This document shows, piece by piece, positions 59,101-64,000 of a DNA stretch of 64,000 nt. A program made the translations under genes and the position numbers. The notes under the pieces were generated by a model. The model was not told the DNA's origin. It ran no database searches and saw only the letters and a program-made list of their open reading frames with translations. Within the stretch, counting starts at the first letter, position 1; each line of letters opens with the position of its first letter. The DNA is from Plutella xylostella (lineage: Eukaryota; Arthropoda; Insecta; Lepidoptera; Plutellidae), in assembly GCF_932276165.1 (NCBI RefSeq), contig NC_063995.1:7688001-7752000 (forward strand), read 5' to 3'.

Positions 59101-62100
59101 ATGTGCATGAATCCCAAAAAAAATGTAATGGTAAGGTCAAATGAAGGTTATTAGTTTTTATTGAATAATTTAAAAAATAGAGACTTAATTTAAAATTTGA
59201 TAACTAGAAATTGTACAGAAAGCATATTCCTCGAAACGGTTATAAGCATTCCTTTCTTGTTCAGAAAGTTAGCATGGCCAATTCAATTATTTGTATACTT
59301 TGTCCTAACAGAATTAATTATAAATGCAACCTGTACCTACTATCCTTTGTATTCACATAATAAAGCTAGCCTACGCTTCCCTCCAGAAACCAACGGCGTC
59401 CCGATGTCTCCGATGCCGGACGCCGGCGACGTGAAGCCCAACGTGGCCAACATCAAGCGGTCCACGACCCCGGCGGAGCAGGCGCAGGGCACGCCCAACC
59501 CCGCGCACTCGCTCACGCCCAACCCCGTCGGCACGCCCAACCCGCACCAGCCGCCTGAGGTAACATCAACAATATAAGTATTAATTTTATCTTTCTCGGT
59601 TTCTTTGAAGGAGGCCTTAAACGAGCATTATGATAATTATGTCATCAATTGGTAAAGGGCATTTTGCCATGGAGTTGTAATTTTTTATCAAATGTTTTAG
59701 TTTTGCCAAGGTGCACCACAGCCCTATATCACACAACCTTCTTCATCAAATGACCGGCTCCTCTGCTACTTCAGCTTGCTTAATTTAAGAATCATCAACA
59801 GTTTTACTTCCCAAATAAATAACAAAACATCAGGGACGTATCAGCAACTGACATTTTGTTGAGTGCTTTTTAACCTATCTAAAAACGCAAAACTTACAGT
59901 CCTATCATCTATGTATCCAGGTGCAAGTGAAAGAGGAGAGCGGGCTGTCCCCCCGCGAGCAGAAAGCCACGCTGACGGCGGTGATCGCGGCGGCGCTGCA
60001 CCCGGTGCAGGCCGGCTTCGGGGAGATCCTCAACTGTCCGTACCACCGCGACGTCATCATGCAGCTCGGGACCATACTGCAGGTGTGTTGTCTACTTGTA
60101 GTGTAGGTGACACATAGCGTGTAGGTGACACACGAGCAGAAGGCGACGCTGACGACGGTGATCGTAAATTTGTCGTGTGTCGAATGTGACCGACTATATT
60201 TACTTTAAACATTTTAAATGCATTACGGATCTGCAATATATTAACCTATGTGTTATTTTCCCAGATAATCAGCATAGAATGCCCGTCGGCGATGGTGTGG
60301 TCGGGCTGCGGGTCCGCGCTGCAGGGCTCCCCGCTGGATCTGCTGCCGCTGCCGCCGTCCGCGCTGCCCATGCCGCACATGGACTCCGCCAGCACCGAGC
60401 TGCACCGCCGCATGGTGAGTGTGTAGCGTGGAACGCCCTGCAGGCTCCCCGCTGGACCTGCTGCCGCTGCCGCCGTCCGCGCTGCCCATGCCGCACATGG
60501 ACTCCGCCAGCACCGAGCAGCACCGCCGCATGGTGAGTTTGTAGCGTGGGACGCCCTGCAGGCTCCCCGCTAGACCTGCTGCCGCTGCCGCCGTCCGCGC
60601 TGCCCATCCCGCTCATGGACTCCGCCAGCACCGAGCTGCACCGCCGCATGGTGAGTGTGTAGCGTGGGACGCCCTGCAGGCCTACTGCCCCGCGCCTACT
60701 GCTCTGGATATAAGCGTCCGCCACGGTACTCTGCGCTCAAACTTTGGTTATATCTTTGTCATGCCATAAAGATCCTTAACCTCTAGAATGCCGTGTGCCA
60801 GATCTGTCCCAGCCCCCCTTGTCTGCCTAGTGACAGATCTGTCCCAAGAGCACTTCATCGCGATTTTTGTGATTTTAGTTATTAATTACCACGAAATAGA
60901 GTATGAAATCACCTGTTATTTATTCTATATGAATGAAACAACAATCGACAACATTCATTGAGTCAAAAACTTCACTTGTTTGCTAGTAGCGCGAAATTCA
61001 AATTTTAGTACCTTGAACAGTCCTTGTACTCGCGACTGTTGGTAATAAAATAGTGATATCGTATCGAAAAAACGTCATAAGGAAAGTAAATATTATGTTT
61101 TCTTGTTATTTATTCAATTTTGAAGGTATAGTGATAAATCAATATTATAAAAAATTACAAAAAATCGAGTTTTTATCGATCTAAAATTGTACCGTATTAT
61201 TGCCTGAAGGGTGCGTAACTTTGTAAACCGTTTTCTAGTCTGTTACGTAAAAACATCAATAAATAATTTATTTCATTCATAAAGATAATTTTATTGATAA
61301 TACATATTTATATCGGTTTTTTCAATAAATAGCCAAAATATTAGGGAATATCAATATTTATCAAGGTGCATGTAAAATTCACACACACACATACGCAAAC
61401 AAAATGGCCGCCGCTCGTGTATGTACACGAAGTGCGTTGGGTTGTTATACAGCGTGTTTTATTTTTTAGGATCTTTGCTCTACTGAACGTGAAGAATAGG
61501 CTCTTTAGAATGCTATCGGTGTATAGATGAGTCTGAGAGGGTGATTACCTGTCCTATTTATATAAATAAATATATGTATATATTTATAGTATCATATTTG
61601 TTGAAAGTAGGTTAACAAAAAAGTAAATTTGATTCAGTAAGTAACTTACGTTTTAGTTTTTATAATTTAGTATGCTAAAATACGAAACATTATAAAAAAA
61701 ATATCATTCTTGTTTTATTTCATCAAAAGTGAACACCCTTGATTTGGGACAGATCTGTCACACGGCGCACTGGAGCAAGCTCTTGTCACGCACACATGCA
61801 CATGTACAGAAAATGGAGTCTTTTGAAATAAAGCAAATTATAATCAGTTTTCAAAATATAAATTATGAATCTATTTCCTCTAGAGTTTATATTTTATTGA
61901 TATCAGTTGATAGCTGTATAATCTCTTCAGGTAATACATATAAAAAATCTTGGATTGAAACTAAAATTATATTGAAAAAGACGTATTTTTCTGTGATGGG
62001 TGCAGTTTCAAGTAAAAATCTGTAATCAATGGCTTACAGAAATCAAATTAAACAATTATAATCAATAAAATTAATTGTAACACGTTCATTAGCTATCTGA

Positions 62101-63744
62101 CAATAAATTACAATCAATACATTATTGAGTACCAAACAATAATACCCTAATATTCATATAAACGTGATTCCCGCGCGGGCGCTCTCTGCTGTCAAAAAGC
62201 GCCGGCAGACGGCAGTTACATGTGTGCGCGGCTGTTCGGCATAGGAAAGGTTAAGAAGTAAATAGTAATGGTGTCAGGTTCCTTCCATTCAATAGATAGG
62301 AATAAAGCAATATGTATGTTTCAGGTATATGAAGCGGAACAAGAGATTGCAACCAGGAGCAAGATAGCCGAGAGCAAGTGGTGCACCGACAAATGGCAGA
62401 CTAGCTCACAAGGTAACATATTGTTTTACATGCAGATTGGTGTTAGACATTTCACAGAACAACCAAATTACATTTCAACAGTCTTCCAAAGCATGTGTAA
62501 AGTTTATAACCAAAAACTGTTTTATTTAGAAATAATCAAGAATAATGTTTATCTTCTCTACTAAAGTAAGTTATTTATTTTCCCAGCCCGCGTGCTAGCT
62601 GTCCTAGAAGCGCTGGACCGCCACTGCTTCGACCGAGTGGACCCCAATAACAACCTGGACACGTTGTACAAAGAAGTATTCGCTAACTGCACCCCGCCTA
62701 CTAAGGACAATGTGGTCGATACCAAGGATCCGGTAAGTACTTTTCGCTGTGGTAAGTGTCATGATAAATAACCGTATTGGTTAATTGGCTTGTTTTCATA
62801 TAACATGCCTTTTCTTTTTTCGTTGAATACACTGCTGGACAAAGGTCTTATCCCTTACTTAATCCACAGATCTGTAACCAACTGATGTCATTTCGGGTTT
62901 TACGTAATATCTCCAGGTCAACCTCGCCGCCGTTGTTCGTTTCTGGGCATCCGGTTGCCTATTTAGCTAGCTAGTAATGTGGCCGCGAATTATACCGTCT
63001 ATGTTCTGTATTTCTTTTTGTAATTTCCGTGTTTGTGTGCAATAATGAATTATCTATCTACGATTCATCCCATTTCGTGAAGATCTTCGTCCATTTCGCG
63101 GCACCCATTCTGTCGCCTATTTACTGAATCCCAAAGCGTAACTAAAAACTGTATCTTTCCCCCCAGGAGTGGCCATGTTCGTACGCCGTGGTAGCGGTTC
63201 TGTGCGAGTGGGCGGTGTGCTCGGCGCGCTGGGGCGAGCACCGCGCCATGGCGTGCGCCGCGCTGCTGGACCGCCGCCAGCAGTTGCTGCAGCACGACCA
63301 CCACGCCATAGGTAATTGGAATGGAACGTGAATAATCTCCGGGAGGTGATTGGTGCGCGCTATGCCGCTCGGCCGCTATTGGTCTGTTGCGCTCCAAATC
63401 CTCTCTTATTATTCGTTCACAAATGTGACATGCGCAGCTAGGCACTATTTTGTCCTCGCTATTCGCTAGTTTAAATGTGGCATTTACTACCACTAGATGT
63501 CGCCATAACTGCAGCATGGCACCCTCATTAACTAGGAGACTGAATGGCTAGCTACCTCAACTAGCTCCTTTTCCTTACATTGACAACAACGAATCACTCA
63601 CGGATCTCGGACTGAAACAATAATGCATTTACCTCCCAGGTTCTGACGACAAGGAGTCGGTGAGCTCGGGCACGGGCTACAGCGGGCCGCCCATCTTCCA
63701 GAACCTTCTGCTGCGCTTCCTCGACAACGACGCGCCCGTACTGG
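47154..63744 (+). CDS. MED12: Mediator complex subunit 12 (exons 1-14, runs off the window)
   Basis: Exons: 47,154-47,342; 47,939-48,098; 51,323-51,514; 51,741-51,854; 52,127-52,228; 52,628-52,814; 53,469-53,647; 59,387-59,559; 59,921-60,082; 60,265-60,414; 62,325-62,412; 62,587-62,732; 63,167-63,311; 63,640-63,744. All are in phase with GT-AG junctions, giving 697 residues. This is the N-terminal third of the nuclear kinase-module subunit (Drosophila kohtalo) that activates CDK8-Cyclin C. EKRPLKRPRLGPPDVYPQ and EDELTSTNVKHGF match the CDK8-activating segment; human Q43 is H here and G44 is kept. Later come NPKDNFWPATAR, LLDRHDFLTWVQELLDK, LQGSPLDLLPLPPSALPMP and the signature LCEWAV (residues 626-631). 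Exons 4-5 and 8 add Pro/Ser/Gly-rich, probably disordered insertions. The rest of the gene lies beyond 64,000. Confidence 0.97.
48601..49224 (-). mobile_element. Second LINE 3' fragment nested in the first
   Basis: It begins ATCGAGTCCGTACAAAAAAG (IESVQKRFLRILSARFG), continues RRRLHDLVLLHKIINGGI and FAPRLTSRHPYPFSVP, and stops at 48,814. An A-rich AAATGAAATGAAATAAATA tail follows. It belongs to a different LINE family from its host, but again shows the C-terminal region of a jockey-like RT. ATTCA flanks it on the minus strand (48,596-48,600 and 49,225-49,229), and the host reading frame resumes exactly after it. Confidence 0.85.
50571..50643 (-). mobile_element. 73-bp LINE tail insertion
   Basis: On the minus strand it reads TGCTTGTAGCATTAAGTCCA...TTTGTGCAATAAAGGATTAA plus an (AAAT)n tail. 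It is flanked by the 9-bp duplication AAATTTAAA (50,562-50,570 and 50,644-50,652). It is the same family as the tail at about 56,563-56,640. Removing it with one duplication restores the host LINE frame (ELNLK then MTEDLWG). Confidence 0.85.
52392..52470 (-). repeat. 3' fragment of the 5S-headed SINE family
   Basis: In MED12 intron 5. Contains the CCCCACTGCTGGGGCACGGG and CCTTCCAATGAAGGAAGG words in the arrangement of the 48,213-51,158 copy, without the 5S head. Confidence 0.7.
52934..53203 (-). repeat. SINE-B copy (MED12 intron 6)
   Basis: Homologous to 32,928-33,198: tRNA-like head on the minus strand (GGTGTAGTGGTTAGTGGCCC, GGTTCGATTCCCGGCTGGGG), the GTATTTATATTTACTATG body and an (ATT)n tail. 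A few changes in the A-box region set it apart. Confidence 0.8.
53801..54068 (+). repeat. SINE-A, complete copy with TSD, 268 bp (MED12 intron 7)
   Basis: A perfect 10-bp duplication, TGTGTTTAAC, flanks it (53,791-53,800 and 54,069-54,078). It has the same head and body as 38,467-38,734 and the same length. The 3' end is a run of about 20 T. Confidence 0.95.
54598..54803. repeat. Fold-back element, about 48-bp arms
   Basis: The left arm (TATATCGTCGGTTGATAGG ... GGCTAATTTTTCAATA) and the right arm (TATTGAAAAATCAGCCTTAG ... TCAACCGACGATATA) are mirrored with a few mismatches around a loop of about 100 bases. No coding content. Confidence 0.75.
55908..55995. repeat. Dispersed repeat, inverse of 41,105-41,190
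   Basis: GGGATGTAGGAGAAAAATACCACA...ATTACGAGAA is the reverse complement of the stretch in the PIN4/MED12 transposon block, with scattered changes. Confidence 0.65.
56015..56358 (+). repeat. SINE-C, complete copy with TSD, 344 bp
   Basis: A perfect 12-bp duplication, ACTACTCTGTGT, flanks it (56,003-56,014 and 56,359-56,370). The tRNA-like head GGTAGCTCAGTCGGGTAAGC / GGTTCGATCCC is followed by the conserved body and a (AATAG)n tail. It landed in the end of a mariner element. Confidence 0.95.
56371..56580 (-). pseudogene. 3' end of a mariner-type transposon
   Basis: On the minus strand a frame ends GAYFEGDKINLDE then stop (56,414-56,412), resembling the C-terminus of mariner transposases. After it come CCCGATACTTTTTACACAGAG and the SINE target, which together look like a mariner terminal repeat ending in TA (ACTACTCTGTGTAAAAAG on the plus strand). 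Upstream coding sequence is lost within about 150 bases, so only the 3' end remains. Confidence 0.6.
56563..56690 (-). repeat. LINE tail fragment
   Basis: GCACAAATATAAGAAATAAA on the plus strand, then a TAATGCTAAGAGCATTTTC stretch, matches the 73-bp tail inserted at 50,571-50,643 and extends further upstream in the element. Confidence 0.6.
57204..58850 (-). mobile_element. Full-length Tc1-like transposon, 1,647 bp (MED12 intron 7)
   Basis: Inverted terminal repeats begin CACTCGCGAGCAACCAAATC at both ends and run about 51 bp with few mismatches. A mirrored subterminal block follows (TGATATGTCATTTAAAAGC on the left, TGATATGTCATTCGAAAGC on the inverted right). TA flanks each end (57,202-57,203 and 58,851-58,852). 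It carries one uninterrupted transposase gene. Structure and length fit a complete Tc1 element. Confidence 0.93.
57484..58545 (-). CDS. Tc1-family transposase (DD34E), intact ORF
   Basis: The frame is 353 codons from the first Met, or 343 from the second (58,515, MDTTPEEAAQ), which starts just before the first helix-turn-helix (LSQRAVAAQLHLSQSAVSRV) and fits the family length better. A paired-like second helix-turn-helix follows (SEWTVRRRLKEANL). The catalytic triad is D160 in VLFTDE, D255 in VLMHDNARCHTA and E290 in SPDLNPIEHLWDELK, with 34 residues between the last two. There is no stop or frameshift. The enzyme cuts and rejoins DNA at the element's ends. A GGGRGGG stretch near residue 218 matches the glycine-rich box of Tc1 transposases. 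It is antisense to MED12. Activity is plausible but not shown. Confidence 0.95.
   Translation of the reverse strand: MHCIPCFRKPMDTTPEEAAQVVALLQQGLSQRAVAAQLHLSQSAVSRVYRRFQETGAFNRRPRTGRHRCTSERDDRFIVSTSLRNRHLTGVGVQQELRRVRQVAVSEWTVRRRLKEANLTPKRPASGPKLTAGHRQARLQFAREHLDWSIAQWRSVLFTDECRVCLHGSDRRGRVYRRPGERFAQCCFAETVAYGGGSCMMWAGISLEGKTALVFVPGGGRGGGLTADRYITDILLGHVVPYAEFVGEDFVLMHDNARCHTARVSRQFLREKELRTMDWPALSPDLNPIEHLWDELKRRVRARNPVPASVDELKTALLEEWDGIPQETVKKLIRSMRNRLQAVIRARGGNTKY
60309..60681 (+). repeat. 118-bp tandem repeat of MED12 exon-10 end plus splice donor, three copies
   Basis: The exon end CACCGCCGCATG|GTGAGT occurs at 60,403-60,420 and recurs exactly 118 and 236 bases later (donors at 60,415, 60,533 and 60,651). 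Each unit runs from CTGCAGG(G)CTCCCCGCTGGA through the donor to GTGTAGCGTGG. Copies 2 and 3 lie in intron 10. Because each donor is followed by an in-frame TAG (ATG GTG AGT GTG TAG), only the first donor keeps MED12 open. Confidence 0.9.
60780..62250. mobile_element. piggyBac-like non-autonomous element, 1.47 kb (MED12 intron 10)
   Basis: TTAA lies immediately outside both ends (60,776-60,779 and 62,251-62,254). The termini are CCTCTAGAATGCCG on the left and inverted CCTTTCCTATGCCG on the right. A GACAGATCTGTC palindrome recurs three times internally (about 60,807, 60,833 and 61,750). TTAA targets with CCY-type ends are the piggyBac signature. No transposase was recognised. Confidence 0.7.
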
Positions 63745-64000
63745 GTACGTTCAGTTACTTCTAACGTTGTGATTTTTTAAATTGTTACGGTCTTATTCAT
63801 AAAAAAACCTTAAAGTAGGTTTACTGAGCTCAATAGCTACGGAACACTTTAAGCCTATTTGAGGTTTCGTAAAAATCTCTATTCATAATCGTTCCGTAAA
63901 CCTTCAATAACTATAGTGATGCTAATAGATTTCACAGACCAAACATTTTGACATTTACCCTATTAAGTTGCCGGTCTGACGAAACCATAAACAAAAATAG

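Noticed and set aside
60177..60724. 119- and 151-codon frames over the MED12 exon-10 repeats
   Set aside because: They read the tandem repeat in other frames or strands; the MED12 frame with its donor at 60,415 explains the first copy.

Overview
The window reads as a stretch of lepidopteran (moth or butterfly) nuclear genome. Genes are short, well-conserved exons with GT-AG introns. The AT-rich introns and spacers carry many 'gtaggtacctac' words. The repeats are those known from Lepidoptera: Lep1-type Helitrons, tRNA-headed SINEs, a 5S-rRNA-headed SINE, jockey/CR1- and RTE-type LINEs, and many small DNA transposons. There is no sign of bacterial or viral origin.

Layout. Positions 1-19,950 hold no gene I can support, only repeats: a hAT-like element at 6,775-7,642, and a TAA-flanked PIF/Harbinger-like element at 16,284-19,471 with other elements nested in it. 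A five-exon SPRYD7 gene lies on the minus strand (19,954-23,380). Mobile elements follow (23.7-27.7 kb). A TATA/Inr promoter at 28.87 kb drives a plus-strand gene for a secreted C-type lectin-domain protein (coding exons 31,051-38,950), with a tRNA-Lys(TTT) in its second intron. Its 3' end converges on a compact minus-strand unit: the parvulin PIN4 (40,200-40,785) and, 5 bp after the PIN4 stop, an unrecognised 109-residue two-exon membrane ORF (39,700-40,194). MED12, the Mediator kinase-module subunit, starts at 47,154 on the plus strand. I could join 14 exons in frame, giving 697 residues, before the window ends.

PIN4 and MED12 are divergent. About 5.7 kb of transposon sequence bounded by a 10-bp direct repeat separates them; without it the two start codons would be about 655 bp apart. 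Inside this block are four deletion copies of one PIF/Harbinger-like element, two of them forming a 2.16-kb inverted repeat.

MED12 introns are transposon traps. Intron 2 holds a 5S-headed SINE split by a LINE that was itself hit by two further LINE fragments. Intron 7 holds a full-length Tc1 element with an open transposase. Intron 10 holds a TTAA-flanked piggyBac-like element and three copies of a 118-bp unit made from the end of exon 10 plus its splice donor.

I did not find a clearly new biological system. The best candidates for new biology are the PIN4/109-residue two-ORF unit and the transposon-split PIN4/MED12 intergenic region. The target-site duplications and empty sites visible inside the window make the transposon history unusually readable.
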